The notes beneath the pieces were generated by a model. It saw only the letters and a list, made by a program, of their open reading frames with translations. It ran no database searches and had not been told where the DNA came from. Of a DNA stretch of 40,748 nt, positions 25,043-34,176 are shown piece by piece (positions within the stretch are counted from its first letter, which is position 1; every line of letters begins with the position of its first letter). The translations under genes were made by a program, and so were the position numbers. This DNA comes from Parabacteroides acidifaciens (GTDB taxonomy: Bacteria; Bacteroidota; Bacteroidia; Bacteroidales; Tannerellaceae), in contig NZ_QREV01000045.1 of assembly GCF_003363715.1 (NCBI RefSeq), positions 1 through 40,748 of the forward strand, given 5' to 3'.

Positions 25043-25330
25043 ATGAGTATGGAAAACTTGGAAACTGGACTTTTGTTAATGGTAGTTGGGATGACCACCG
25101 TTTTTGCCATTCTGCTAATCGTTATCAATCTTGGGAAGGGGCTGATCGTATTGGTCAACAAATATGCACCCGAAGAGATCATTGTAAAAAAACAGGTGAC
25201 GCCGCAAAGACAGGCAGCAGCCGCTTCGCCGGCCGGCGGAATTACAAACCAGACAACTGCCGCTATCGTATCGGCCGTCAGTGTTGTGACAGGCGGTCAG
25301 GGTAAGGTTGTCAAAATCGAGAAATTATAA
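25043..25330 (+). CDS. oadG: Sodium-pumping decarboxylase gamma subunit
   Basis: A 95-residue small membrane subunit of the Na+-translocating oxaloacetate decarboxylase family. One hydrophobic helix (about 8-32: GLLLMVVGMTTVFAILLIVI) is followed by a short basic stretch and an Ala/Pro/Gln-rich flexible tail, the usual OadG layout. It anchors the complex and helps dock the biotin-carrying alpha subunit. It is the first gene of the operon, 23 bases ahead of the alpha gene. The C-terminal zinc-binding residues of the better-studied OadG are not obvious here. Confidence 0.85.
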   Translation: MSMENLETGLLLMVVGMTTVFAILLIVINLGKGLIVLVNKYAPEEIIVKKQVTPQRQAAAASPAGGITNQTTAAIVSAVSVVTGGQGKVVKIEKL

Positions 25331-25353
25331 TTGCATTTATACATAAAAATATC

Positions 25354-27273
25354 ATGAAGAGAGAAATCAAATTTAGTTTGGTCTTCCGTGACATGTGGCA
25401 ATCTGCCGGAAAATATGTTCCCACCGTTGACCAACTAACCCGGGTAGCACCTGCCATCATCGAAATGGGATGCTTCGCCCGTGTAGAGACCAATGGCGGA
25501 GGATTTGAACAGGTTAATTTATTATTTGGTGAAAACCCTAACAGGGCTGTACGCGAATGGACGAAACCATTCCATGAAGCCGGTATACAAACACATATGC
25601 TCGACCGTGCACTGAACGGATTGCGCATGAGCCCGGTGCCCGACGACGTGCGCCAGTTGTTCTATCAGGTCAAGAAAGCACAGGGGACGGATATCGCCCG
25701 TACCTTCTGCGGATTGAACGACGTCCGCAACATTGCTCCCTCCATTAAATATGCGAAAGCAGCCGGAATGATCTCACAGTGCTCGTTGTGTATCACCCAC
25801 TCCCCGATCCATACGGTCGAATACTACACCAAGATGGCGATGGAACTGATCGAATTGGGAGCGGACGAAATCTGTATCAAGGATATGGCAGGCATCGGCC
25901 GGCCGCACTCGTTAGGACAGATCGTGGCTAACATCAAGGCCAAGCATCCGGAAATTCCGGTTCAGTACCACAGCCATGCCGGTCCCGGTTTCAACGTGGC
26001 TTCCATCCTCGAAGTTTGTAATGCCGGTTGCGACTACATCGACGTGGGCATGGAACCACTTTCATGGGGAACAGGACATGCAGACCTGCTGACTGTCCAG
26101 GCAATGCTGAAAGACGCCGGCTATAAAGTACCGGAGATCAATATGGAAGCCTACATGAAGGTTCGCAGCCTGATTCAGGAATTTATGGATGACTTCTTAG
26201 GATTGTATATCAGCCCCAAAAACCGTCTGATGAACTCATTGCTGATCGGTCCGGGATTGCCGGGCGGCATGATGGGTAGCCTGATGTCCGACCTCGAAAA
26301 GAATCTGGAAACGATCAACAAAAACAATATCAAGAACAACAAGCCGCTTATGAGCCAGGATCAGCTGCTGATCAAGCTGTTCGACGAAGTGGCTTATGTA
26401 TGGCCGCGTGTCGGTTATCCTCCTCTGGTAACACCGTTCAGCCAGTATGTCAAGAACCTGGCCCTTATGAACGTGATGCAGATGGAAAAAGGCAAAGCCC
26501 GCTGGAGCATGATTGCCGACGACATCTGGGATATGATTTTAGGCAAGGCAGGACGCCTGCCGGGACCGTTGGCTCCCGAAATCATCGAGAAGGCAAAAGC
26601 CGAAGGACGCGAATTCTTTGAAGGCAACCCGCAGGACAACTATCCTGACTCACTCGACAAATACCGCAAGCTAATGAACGAAAAGCAATGGGAAACAGGT
26701 GAAGACGACGAAGAATTGTTTGAATATGCCATGCATCCCGCCCAGTATGAGGCTTATCGTTCAGGCAAGGCAAAAGTGGAATTCAAGGCGGATGTCGCCA
26801 AGAAGAAAGCAGAGAAACAAGGTGCCGCCAAACCCGTAGCACCGGCTGCAACACCTGCCGCAGCTCCAGCCAACGTAACGATGGCAATGCCGACCACACC
26901 TCAGGTCATGACTGTCGATGTAAACGGACAGGCATTCAAAGTTACTGTCGCATTCGGAGATACCGCAGGCGCACCCTCTGCACCGGAAACACCGGCTGCT
27001 CCCGCTACCGCACCAGCGCCTGCCGCTGCACCTGCCGGAGCCGGAAAAGAAGTGCTTTCGCCGTTAGAAGGTAAATTCTTCCTGGTGAAAGGAGCTTCCG
27101 ACACGCCTGTAAAAGTCGGGGATGTAGTGAAAGAAGGAGATGTGCTTTGTTATGTGGAAGCGATGAAAACGTATAATGCCGTACGCGCTGAATTTGGCGG
27201 TACTGTCACTGCAATCTGCCTGGCTTCCGGTGACGCGGTTTCGGAAGATGACGTATTAATGACAATACAATAA
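25354..27273 (+). CDS. oadA: Biotin-dependent decarboxylase/carboxyltransferase alpha subunit
   Basis: A 639-residue protein with an N-terminal carboxyltransferase barrel (about 1-300), a PycB/OadA conserved domain, a long Ala/Pro linker (about 490-575) and a biotinyl domain. Active-site signatures appear in variant form: RDMWQS for RDxxQS, ICIKDMAGI with the barrel lysine, and YHSHAGPG for the metal HxH. The biotin lysine is Lys605 in VEAMKTYN, where EAMKM is usual. It transfers CO2 from a substrate to biotin, and the beta subunit then releases it while pumping Na+. Oxaloacetate is the default substrate. The altered barrel motifs leave methylmalonyl-CoA or another acid possible. Its stop overlaps the beta start by one base (TAATG). 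Confidence 0.88.
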   Translation: MKREIKFSLVFRDMWQSAGKYVPTVDQLTRVAPAIIEMGCFARVETNGGGFEQVNLLFGENPNRAVREWTKPFHEAGIQTHMLDRALNGLRMSPVPDDVRQLFYQVKKAQGTDIARTFCGLNDVRNIAPSIKYAKAAGMISQCSLCITHSPIHTVEYYTKMAMELIELGADEICIKDMAGIGRPHSLGQIVANIKAKHPEIPVQYHSHAGPGFNVASILEVCNAGCDYIDVGMEPLSWGTGHADLLTVQAMLKDAGYKVPEINMEAYMKVRSLIQEFMDDFLGLYISPKNRLMNSLLIGPGLPGGMMGSLMSDLEKNLETINKNNIKNNKPLMSQDQLLIKLFDEVAYVWPRVGYPPLVTPFSQYVKNLALMNVMQMEKGKARWSMIADDIWDMILGKAGRLPGPLAPEIIEKAKAEGREFFEGNPQDNYPDSLDKYRKLMNEKQWETGEDDEELFEYAMHPAQYEAYRSGKAKVEFKADVAKKKAEKQGAAKPVAPAATPAAAPANVTMAMPTTPQVMTVDVNGQAFKVTVAFGDTAGAPSAPETPAAPATAPAPAAAPAGAGKEVLSPLEGKFFLVKGASDTPVKVGDVVKEGDVLCYVEAMKTYNAVRAEFGGTVTAICLASGDAVSEDDVLMTIQ

Positions 27274-28508
27274 TGAACGAGATATTTCAAAATTTGTATG
27301 AGATGACTGCGTTCAGCAACATCATTGCTGAACCGCAGTTCCTGATCATGTATGCCATTGCGTTCATCCTGCTTTATTTAGGTATCAAGAAGCAGTATGA
27401 ACCGCTATTGCTCGTACCGATCGCATTCGGCGTGTTGCTCGCCAACTTTCCCGGAGGCGATATGGGTGTGATACAGGCAGACGAGAATGGCTTGATCAAC
27501 ATACATGGAGTGATGAAGAACATCTGGGAAATGCCGCTTCACGACATCGCCCACGAACTGGGATTGATGAACTTCATCTATTATATGTTGATCAAGACAG
27601 GGTTCCTTCCGCCTATTATTTTTATGGGTGTGGGAGCGCTGACGGACTTCGGGCCGATGTTGCGTAACCTGCGGCTTTCCATATTCGGAGCGGCTGCCCA
27701 ATTGGGTATCTTTACCGTTTTGCTGGTTGCCATCCTGATGGGATTTACCCCAAAAGAAGCGGCTGCATTAGGTATTATCGGCGGTGCTGACGGACCGACG
27801 GCAATCTTTACGACAATCAAGTTAGCTCCGCACCTGTTGGGACCGATCGCAATTGCGGCCTATTCCTATATGGCATTGGTTCCGGTCATCATCCCACTGG
27901 TAGTCAAACTGTTCTGCTCCAAAAAGGAATTGTGTATCAACATGAAGGAGCAGGAAAAGAAATATCCGTCTACCACGGAGATCAAGAACCTGCGCGTGCT
28001 GAAGATCATTTTCCCGATCGTGGTCACTACGGTTGTGGCGTTGTTCGTACCGAGTGCAGTGCCTTTGATCGGTATGCTGATGTTCGGTAACCTGGTAAAG
28101 GAAATCGGGACAAACACATTCCGCTTGTTCGATGCTGCCTCAAACAGCATTATGAATGCGGCAACCATATTCCTGGGATTATCGGTCGGTGCGACTATGA
28201 CAGCAGAAGCCTTCCTGAACTTCACGACAATCGGTATCGTGATCGGCGGCTTCCTCGCATTTGCCCTCTCCATCGCAGGCGGTATCTTCTTTGTCAAGCT
28301 GTTCAACCTCTTTACAAAGAAGAAGATCAATCCGCTGATCGGAGCGACCGGACTGAGTGCTGTGCCGATGGCATCGCGCGTAGCCAACGAAATCGCCCTG
28401 AAGTACGATCCCAAGAACCATGTTCTCCAATATTGCATGGCCAGTAACATCTCCGGCGTAATCGGTTCTGCCGTTGCTGCCGGCGTGCTGATCTCGTTCT
28501 TAGGATAA
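27273..28508 (+). CDS. oadB: Sodium-pumping decarboxylase beta subunit
   Basis: A 411-residue integral membrane protein with about nine to eleven helices that decarboxylates carboxybiotin and exports Na+. The functionally essential Asp173 lies in IIGGADGPTAIF, and the C-terminal GATGLSAVPMASRVAN and SNISGVIGSAVAAGV segments are nearly invariant in OadB, MmdB and GcdB. Start and stop overlap the alpha gene by one base, which implies translational coupling. The complex should sit in the inner membrane and convert decarboxylation energy to a sodium gradient during fermentation. The beta sequence does not tell which acid is used. Confidence 0.93.
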   Translation: MNEIFQNLYEMTAFSNIIAEPQFLIMYAIAFILLYLGIKKQYEPLLLVPIAFGVLLANFPGGDMGVIQADENGLINIHGVMKNIWEMPLHDIAHELGLMNFIYYMLIKTGFLPPIIFMGVGALTDFGPMLRNLRLSIFGAAAQLGIFTVLLVAILMGFTPKEAAALGIIGGADGPTAIFTTIKLAPHLLGPIAIAAYSYMALVPVIIPLVVKLFCSKKELCINMKEQEKKYPSTTEIKNLRVLKIIFPIVVTTVVALFVPSAVPLIGMLMFGNLVKEIGTNTFRLFDAASNSIMNAATIFLGLSVGATMTAEAFLNFTTIGIVIGGFLAFALSIAGGIFFVKLFNLFTKKKINPLIGATGLSAVPMASRVANEIALKYDPKNHVLQYCMASNISGVIGSAVAAGVLISFLG

Positions 28509-28533
28509 AGCCATAAGCGTCCTTATAAATTAA

Positions 28534-28566
28534 AACCTGTTATTCGATTGGATAACAGGTTTTTTT
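28534..28566 (+). terminator. Terminator of the decarboxylase operon
   Basis: AACCTGTTAT and ATAACAGGTT form a ten-pair stem around an eight-base loop, followed by six T. It is 25 bases after the beta-subunit stop. Confidence 0.9.
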
Positions 28567-28577
28567 ATTTACCTTTG
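28547..28577 (+). promoter_or_regulatory. Candidate promoter of the small antitoxin-like gene
   Basis: TACCTTTG (28570-28577) with ATTG (28547-28550) 19 bases upstream. The -33 half lies in the loop of the preceding terminator. Confidence 0.5.
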
Positions 28578-28608
28578 TCTCATCATTAACTATTAAAATG
28601 TAAAGATT

Positions 28609-28773
28609 ATGGCCAGACCTATCAAAGAAACCCCGATTCTGTTCGGCGAAGACGCCAAACGCTTCATGAAGGAGATGGAAGAGACACGTAACAAACGAGC
28701 CTCCAAAGAGGAACGTGAACGCATAAAGAAGAATTATGAACTCCTAAAATCAATAGCAGATTTTTCTATTTAG
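28609..28773 (+). CDS. Small antitoxin-like protein
   Basis: A 54-residue charged, helix-rich protein starting MARPIKETPILFGEDAKRFM and ending in KNYELLKSIADFSI. It was too short for routine gene finding. From memory, similar short proteins with the pattern RPI-x-TP-x-L-x-G-x-DA-x-RF precede GNAT acetyltransferase genes in Bacteroidetes. The downstream neighbour here, ten bases away, is the remnant of such a GNAT. It has its own promoter-like sequence just after the decarboxylase terminator. It is best seen as the surviving half of a decayed antitoxin-GNAT pair. Direct evidence for antitoxin activity is lacking. Confidence 0.65.
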   Translation: MARPIKETPILFGEDAKRFMKEMEETRNKRASKEERERIKKNYELLKSIADFSI

Positions 28774-28783
28774 CCATTAAATT

Positions 28784-29069
28784 ATGGATATAACAAACTA
28801 TCTTCCGCAGTTATCCGGCAGTAAAAATTGGCAGATTAGCAATTAACAGTGAATATCAAAAAATGGGATTAGGTGTATATATCATTGATTTTCTTAAAAA
28901 TCTATTCATCCACGATAACCGTACCGGTTGCAAATACATAACTGTTGATGCTTACAGAAGTGCAACACCATTCTACGAAAGAAACGGTTTTAAATATCTA
29001 TCCGAGGCAGATAAGGATTCAGAAACCCGGTTAATGTATTTCGATCTGATACAACTTGTAGAAGAATAG
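28784..29069 (+). pseudogene. Truncated GNAT acetyltransferase remnant
   Basis: In frame from about 28812 the translation reads YPAVKIGRLAINSEYQKMGL and continues through IIDFLKNLF, TVDAYRSATPFYERNGF and LMYFDL, which is the C-terminal half of a GNAT fold with its acetyl-CoA loop (QKMGLG). The expected N-terminal 80-100 residues are missing. An ATG at 28784 begins a different frame (MDITNYLPQL) that ends after 20 codons. A deletion of the first half with a frame change explains both pieces. The shortest intact start, at 28863, would leave only 68 residues, too small to fold as an acetyltransferase. Confidence 0.8.
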
Positions 29070-29210
29070 GAAGATTTTCAGCCTTTTATTTATTATTTTA
29101 ACATTTTCTCGCAAATAAATCGCTTTCAAATGCTGAAATCCAAAAATATTTACTTTAATTTGTGACTTGATATAGGATACATTTATCCTTATTCTTAAAT
29201 GCGATTGAAT

Positions 29211-31127
29211 ATGATGGACACTCACGAAACTAATTTGCCTGCCGAAGAAACCGGCAAATTGGAAGAAACTAAAGCCCCGGTGACGGCACCGGAAGACACG
29301 GCGGAAGAAGTTGTAACGAATGAAACACCGGAAGCCGAAGTTGTAGCAGAAGAAACATCTGCTGAAGCAGAAGTCAGCACTGACGAAACTGCGGCAGGCG
29401 ATGATGTGGCTACGGCTGCGGGAAAATTATCGAAAGAAGAAATTCTGGAGAAATTGACCGGATTGGTTGCAGCGGCAGCCGATGCAACCCGCAACGAGGT
29501 GGAAGCCCTCAAACAGGCTTACTACAAAATCCACCGGAGCGAAGTGGACGAATTGAAGAAAGCATTTCTGGAAAACGGAGGTGAAGAAAAAGATTTCGTT
29601 GCTCCCGAAGATGAAACAGAAAACAAGATTAAAGACCTGCTTGCTGTTTACAAAGAAAAACGGGCCGCTATCCTTGCCGAAGAAGAACGCGTAAAGGCTG
29701 CCAACTACGCCTTGAAGCTCCAGTTGATCGACCAGCTGAAAGCCCTGACAGAAAGCCAGGAAGACTTCAACAAGCTATACAACGACTTCAAAGACATCCA
29801 GCAGAGATGGAAAGAAGTGAAAGCCGTTCCGCAGGAGCATGTCAGCGAACTGTGGAAGAACTATCAGATATACAGTGAAAAGTTCTACGACATCATTAAG
29901 ATAAACAACCAGTTCCGCGATTACGACTTCAAGAAGAATCTGGAATTGAAAACCGCCCTCTGCGAAACAGTCGAGAAACTGCAGACAGAACCGGATGTCG
30001 TATCCGCTTTCCACCAGCTTCAGAAGCTGCACCAACAATGGCGCGAGATCGGTCCGGTTGCCAAAGAATTGCGCGAAGACTTGTGGGCCCGCTTCAAAGC
30101 CGCTTCCACAATTATCAACAAGCGCCATCAGGAACACTTCGAGGGTCTGAAAGCTAAAGAGCAGGAGAACCTGGAAGCAAAGACAGCTATTTGCGAACAA
30201 ATAGAGGGCATCGACTACTCCGCTTTGAAATCATTCAAAGACTGGGAAGAGAAGAACAAAGAAGTGATATCCCTGCAGGAAAAATGGAAAACAATCGGTT
30301 TCGCACCGAAGAAATCCAACGTGAAGATATTCGAACGCTTCCGTGCTGCCTGCGATGTCTATTTCAACCGCAAAAGCGAGTTCTACAAAGGCATCAAGGA
30401 AGAGATGGAAAAGAATCTCGAACTGAAAAAAGCCTTGTGCGAAAAAGCGGAAGCATTGAAAGACAGCACTGAATGGAAGAGCACTACCGAAAAGATGATC
30501 GCCTTGCAGAAAGAATGGAAAACGATCGGTTCGGTTGCCCGCAAACATTCCGACGCCATCTGGAAACGCTTCATCTCGGCCTGCGATTATTTCTTTGAAC
30601 AAAAGAACAAGAATGTCTCTTCCCAAAAGAGCGTAGAACAGACAAATCTGGCTGCTAAAAAAGCACTGATCGAGAAGATCAACGCAATAGAAGAGACTGA
30701 CCATGATGAAGCTCTCGCCACCTTAAAAGGACTCATGGCGGAATGGAACACCATCGGCCATGTCCCGTTCAAGGAAAAAGACAAGATATACAAAGAATAT
30801 CATGAAGCGGTAGACAAACAATTCGACCGCCTCAAAGTCGACCAGAACGACCGCAAGATGCAGACATTCCGCAACAACCTGAGCGATATGAGCGGCGGTG
30901 AACGCGGAAAAGGAAAGCTTTACGGCGAACGGGAAAAACTGATGCGTATGTTCGAACGGATGAAGAACGAACTTCAGACCTACGAAAACAACATCGGATT
31001 CCTCAGTATCTCCTCCAAAGGCGGCGGCGGATTGGTAAAAGAGATGGAACGTAAGATTGAAAAACTAAAAGACGAGATGGCACTTATCGTCAAAAAGATT
31101 GATGCCATCGATGAGAATCTGGAATAA
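29211..31127 (+). CDS. DUF349-repeat protein
   Basis: A soluble protein of about 638 residues, function unknown. An acidic Ala/Glu/Thr-rich N-terminal region (about 1-75) is followed by coiled coil. Five DUF349 repeats then come, each with a W-x-x-[IV]-G-type core: RWKEVKAVP, QWREIGPVA, KWKTIGFAP, EWKTIGSVA and EWNTIGHVP. A Gly-rich loop (SSKGGGG) and a final coiled coil close the chain. DUF349 proteins are widespread in Bacteroidetes and Actinobacteria and have no agreed role. Starts at 29199, 29211 and 29214 are all in frame; the MM pair at 29211 gives the most usual N-terminus. It is monocistronic, with a terminator right after. Confidence 0.85.
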   Translation: MMDTHETNLPAEETGKLEETKAPVTAPEDTAEEVVTNETPEAEVVAEETSAEAEVSTDETAAGDDVATAAGKLSKEEILEKLTGLVAAAADATRNEVEALKQAYYKIHRSEVDELKKAFLENGGEEKDFVAPEDETENKIKDLLAVYKEKRAAILAEEERVKAANYALKLQLIDQLKALTESQEDFNKLYNDFKDIQQRWKEVKAVPQEHVSELWKNYQIYSEKFYDIIKINNQFRDYDFKKNLELKTALCETVEKLQTEPDVVSAFHQLQKLHQQWREIGPVAKELREDLWARFKAASTIINKRHQEHFEGLKAKEQENLEAKTAICEQIEGIDYSALKSFKDWEEKNKEVISLQEKWKTIGFAPKKSNVKIFERFRAACDVYFNRKSEFYKGIKEEMEKNLELKKALCEKAEALKDSTEWKSTTEKMIALQKEWKTIGSVARKHSDAIWKRFISACDYFFEQKNKNVSSQKSVEQTNLAAKKALIEKINAIEETDHDEALATLKGLMAEWNTIGHVPFKEKDKIYKEYHEAVDKQFDRLKVDQNDRKMQTFRNNLSDMSGGERGKGKLYGEREKLMRMFERMKNELQTYENNIGFLSISSKGGGGLVKEMERKIEKLKDEMALIVKKIDAIDENLE

Positions 31128-31134
31128 AACATAT

Positions 31135-31175
31135 GAAGCCGCCCGTTAACCGGACGGCTTCGTTGCTTTTCTTTT
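31135..31175 (+). terminator. Terminator of the DUF349 gene
   Basis: GAAGCCG pairs with CGGCTTC, with further CCG/CGG pairing inside (31135-31161), followed by a T-rich tail. It ends only a few bases before the next start codon, so some readthrough may feed the ATP-grasp gene. Confidence 0.75.
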
Positions 31176-31179
31176 GCAT

Positions 31180-32391
31180 ATGAGATCTAAATTACACTAT
31201 TTCAACCCAGGACACGAAACAGCCATACTCCAAGGCTCTGAAAATTATACTCCCCCGACCAACGTACAAAGAATGATTCGGGAGCTGGCCTACCTTCCTG
31301 TCTGGTATGCAGACCCGGAAGATTTTGTTTTCACGGAAGAACTCATCTCTCCCCGTTTCTTCTCTTTGCAACCAAAAGAACTCAAACCCTTTGCAACCCC
31401 TATCTCCCGGAAAGAGCTTGAAGGAAAAGGGAACAACCTGCCCCAAATGGAAGCAGCTCCCTGGGGCGTTTCACCTCAAAGCCTCCATCTCTTCAACAAG
31501 CTCAAGCAAAATGGCAACCTGGATCTTGCCATCCCCGAATGGAAAGATGATTATACCTGGTTGACAGGCCGTCAGACCGCTGCCGAATGTCTGGACAAAA
31601 TACGGGAACTGATGCCGGAGATGGCTTTCCCCGTTGCACCGAAATTCTGCAAGAAGATAAGGGAAGTGGAAAAATACCTGATTCTCCAAAGGGCTCCTTT
31701 TGTCCTGAAAACCCCTTATTCTTCCTCCGGCAGAGGACTCCTCTGGTTGCCGGAACGCAAGCTAACGGCTAAAGACCGCACTTGGATAGAGGGGGCGCTT
31801 AACAAACAGGGATGCGTCAGCATCGAATGCGCACTCGACAAACACCTCGACTTTGCCATGGAATTCCATTCGGACGGAAAAGGGAATGTACGCTACGAAG
31901 GCCTTTCCGTATTCGGAGCAGAAAAGAAAGGAGCCTATTCCGGTAATGTATTGGGAGAGCAGTCACATTTGGAAAGTTTCTTTATCGAGCACTTCGGAGA
32001 CGACACCTTCCAACGGTTGAAAGAGGTCGTGCGCGAAGCAGTCCGGCAGATATACGGCTCGATCTATTCCGGCTACCTGGGAGTGGATATGCTGGTTTAC
32101 CGCAAAGCTTCCGACAATTCATTCGCCATACATCCTTGCATAGAAGTCAACATGCGGTACACAATGGGTATGGTCGCCTTGCGCATCAGCCAGAAATATC
32201 TGGCGCCACACGCACGCGGCGATATGCACATCACATACCAAAGCAAACCGGGAGAAGCCTACGAGCATCACTGCTTCATGAAGAAAGCCTACCCGCTCGA
32301 AATGAAAGACGGCAAAATAAGAGAAGGCTACGTCCCCCTCTGCCCGGTAACGAAAGAGACGAAATACCGGGCCTATATGCTCATATTCTAA
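31180..32391 (+). CDS. ATP-grasp-like protein of unknown function
   Basis: A 403-residue soluble protein. ATP-grasp features include LKTPYSSSGRGLLWL (lysine and glycine-rich loop, about 172-186), an acidic strand near YLGVDMLVY, and IHPCIEVNMRYTMG resembling the metal-binding E-x-N strand. The N-terminal half begins with HYFNPGHETAI and shows no familiar domain. The frame's first possible start is a TTG at 31174, but the ATG at 31180 is better. ATP-grasp enzymes join a carboxylate to an amine or thiol, so a ligase activity is likely, with an unknown substrate. No biosynthetic neighbours help. The fold assignment is by motif reading only. Confidence 0.6.
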   Translation: MRSKLHYFNPGHETAILQGSENYTPPTNVQRMIRELAYLPVWYADPEDFVFTEELISPRFFSLQPKELKPFATPISRKELEGKGNNLPQMEAAPWGVSPQSLHLFNKLKQNGNLDLAIPEWKDDYTWLTGRQTAAECLDKIRELMPEMAFPVAPKFCKKIREVEKYLILQRAPFVLKTPYSSSGRGLLWLPERKLTAKDRTWIEGALNKQGCVSIECALDKHLDFAMEFHSDGKGNVRYEGLSVFGAEKKGAYSGNVLGEQSHLESFFIEHFGDDTFQRLKEVVREAVRQIYGSIYSGYLGVDMLVYRKASDNSFAIHPCIEVNMRYTMGMVALRISQKYLAPHARGDMHITYQSKPGEAYEHHCFMKKAYPLEMKDGKIREGYVPLCPVTKETKYRAYMLIF

Positions 32392-32436
32392 GCTGAAATA
32401 AGTTTTTAACTTGTAGACTAACTTGAAAAGGAGACT

Positions 32437-33192
32437 TCAAAGTTTTGTATAAATGTTTCCATCCCTTGTATTTATAAGGTAAACATTTAGGCTACGCCCT
32501 AAAATGAAACTTTCGGTAAACAAAGCTGTTTTTTTCTTTACTGTATCGAGTTTATTAAAAATAACAAGTATAGCACAGTTCTTGATGTTATTTTCAACTT
32601 CAAGTGCTTTTGACTCACTATCAATAGGAATATAAATTGTATTAACATAAAAATAATCAGAACCACCAAATATCTTTTTAGGCTTTTCTGTCTTTATCGA
32701 TGTGGGTAAAGATAAACATAACTGATAAAACTCTGTATAATTCTCGATATTACCAAAACTGTATTGCGATACAGAGAAACTTAACTTGATGCATTTTGAC
32801 GTTAAGTCATAAGAAGATGAACGTGGTAAATCAAAAATAAGAGAACATGTACTACTTTTTAGCTTATCATACTCTTGTTTCATTTTCTGGTATAGCTCTT
32901 TCCCTTTCTCTGACTCAAGAAATACTTTTACTTTCAGTTCAGTATCGTATGTATTCCATAATTTGTAATATCTAATAAGATCCAAGTTTAGCAAATTATT
33001 GATTTCTGCCAGTTCCCCTTCTTTGGATGAAGAGAAAAAGGATGGATCATATACAACTTTATCAAGTCCTTTTTTTCTAAATTTGAGGGTATTTTCAATA
33101 AGAGAATAATAAGAACGGCTCTCCTGTGCATTTAGACAAAACACATACATTGAAAACAACATTATAACTATATATTTCATATTCTGCTTCAT
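32437..33192 (-). CDS. Exported protein of unknown function
   Basis: A protein of about 251 residues with a signal peptide (KYIVIMLFSMYVFCL then NAQ, probable cleavage after Ala). The mature part is rich in Lys, Ser and aromatic residues and shows no family I recognise. Helical heptads occur near ESEKGKELYQKMKQEYDKLK. Possible starts are 33213, which overlaps the upstream stop by eight bases, and the ATGs at 33192 and 33180; all keep the signal peptide. The gene is strongly AT-rich, as is its upstream neighbour, unlike the genes on both sides. This suggests joint horizontal acquisition. Confidence 0.6.
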   Translation of the reverse strand: MKQNMKYIVIMLFSMYVFCLNAQESRSYYSLIENTLKFRKKGLDKVVYDPSFFSSSKEGELAEINNLLNLDLIRYYKLWNTYDTELKVKVFLESEKGKELYQKMKQEYDKLKSSTCSLIFDLPRSSSYDLTSKCIKLSFSVSQYSFGNIENYTEFYQLCLSLPTSIKTEKPKKIFGGSDYFYVNTIYIPIDSESKALEVENNIKNCAILVIFNKLDTVKKKTALFTESFILGRSLNVYLINTRDGNIYTKL

Positions 33193-33205
33193 GCTAATAA
33201 TTTGA

Positions 33206-33946
33206 CTATTCATAATATTGAGTTTGTGTTAGTACATTTTGAGAAGAATATCCTAATAATTCTATAACTTCCTCTTCTTTTACAGCTTTATTTCTTTGCT
33301 TAAAATAGGATATAACAATCTTTTCTTTGTCCTTATAAGCATTATAAGGGAAACGAGCTCCAAATTCCGTTAATGTTCTAAGATTGTAATTATAAAAATC
33401 CGGATATTTATTAGGAGTCAATCCATAGCGTTGTGTATTGATTATTAGATTATTTTGTCGAGGATCATTGACAGAACGGACTAAGCATATCAATTCTTCT
33501 AATTCAGATATACGAGTTTGGATATCTGAAAAATCCCCGAGTAGATAACGCGCAACATCATTTGGTTTACTACAAATTGTTAAATAGTTATTAATCCTTA
33601 TTCCCCTAATTAGAATACTCAGATAAAAACTATCGCTATTAGATAAACAAATATCAACACCACCTCTATAAAGAAGAAAACGTCCTTCTTTATTTTTTGA
33701 TTTACGATGAAAATAGAGTTTTCCAAAGCGATTTTTCTGTAGTTCATTTTTGTGAACATAGCCATCAACGAAACTTGTCTCATCGTAATAGTAAACCTCT
33801 ATTTCAATAGGATAGACACATACATCTTTTAATTTAATCATATACTCGGTCAAAACCAGATGATTAATCTCCTGCAATATCTTACACTTCAATTCAATAT
33901 CGTTTGTTGTAGAAAGCTCATCAACTTTCTTTTCTAAATGTTCCAT
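33206..33946 (-). CDS. Uncharacterised protein, possibly glycosylase-like fold
   Basis: A 246-residue protein without signal peptide or membrane helix. The middle (about 55-115) reads PIEIEVYYYDETSFVDGYVH, GKLYFHRKS and RGGVDICLSNSDSFYLSILI. It recalls the methylpurine-DNA glycosylase core, in which a tyrosine-rich strand leads to a variable-length loop and a final LIRA-like strand. The likeness is distant and the catalytic residues cannot be assigned, so the function is unsettled. It shares its AT-rich composition with the exported-protein gene that follows 13 bases or less downstream, and the two are probably cotranscribed. Confidence 0.5.
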   Translation of the reverse strand: MEHLEKKVDELSTTNDIELKCKILQEINHLVLTEYMIKLKDVCVYPIEIEVYYYDETSFVDGYVHKNELQKNRFGKLYFHRKSKNKEGRFLLYRGGVDICLSNSDSFYLSILIRGIRINNYLTICSKPNDVARYLLGDFSDIQTRISELEELICLVRSVNDPRQNNLIINTQRYGLTPNKYPDFYNYNLRTLTEFGARFPYNAYKDKEKIVISYFKQRNKAVKEEEVIELLGYSSQNVLTQTQYYE

Positions 33947-34176
33947 GTCATCATAAATTTAGGGTATATCCCAATATTATCCCCCTGCTATTACCACTAC
34001 CTATCATCAGACCGACATGAATCAACTCTTAAAACCGATCTATATTGGCCATTAAGTAATAGAAGACAGTCAAAGGTATTAAAATAAATAAGGACAGAGG
34101 AAATACTAAACTATGTTCTTGATACACATTTAGGGCAATAAACACTTGATAAACATGAGGAGAGAGTGATTAAACT

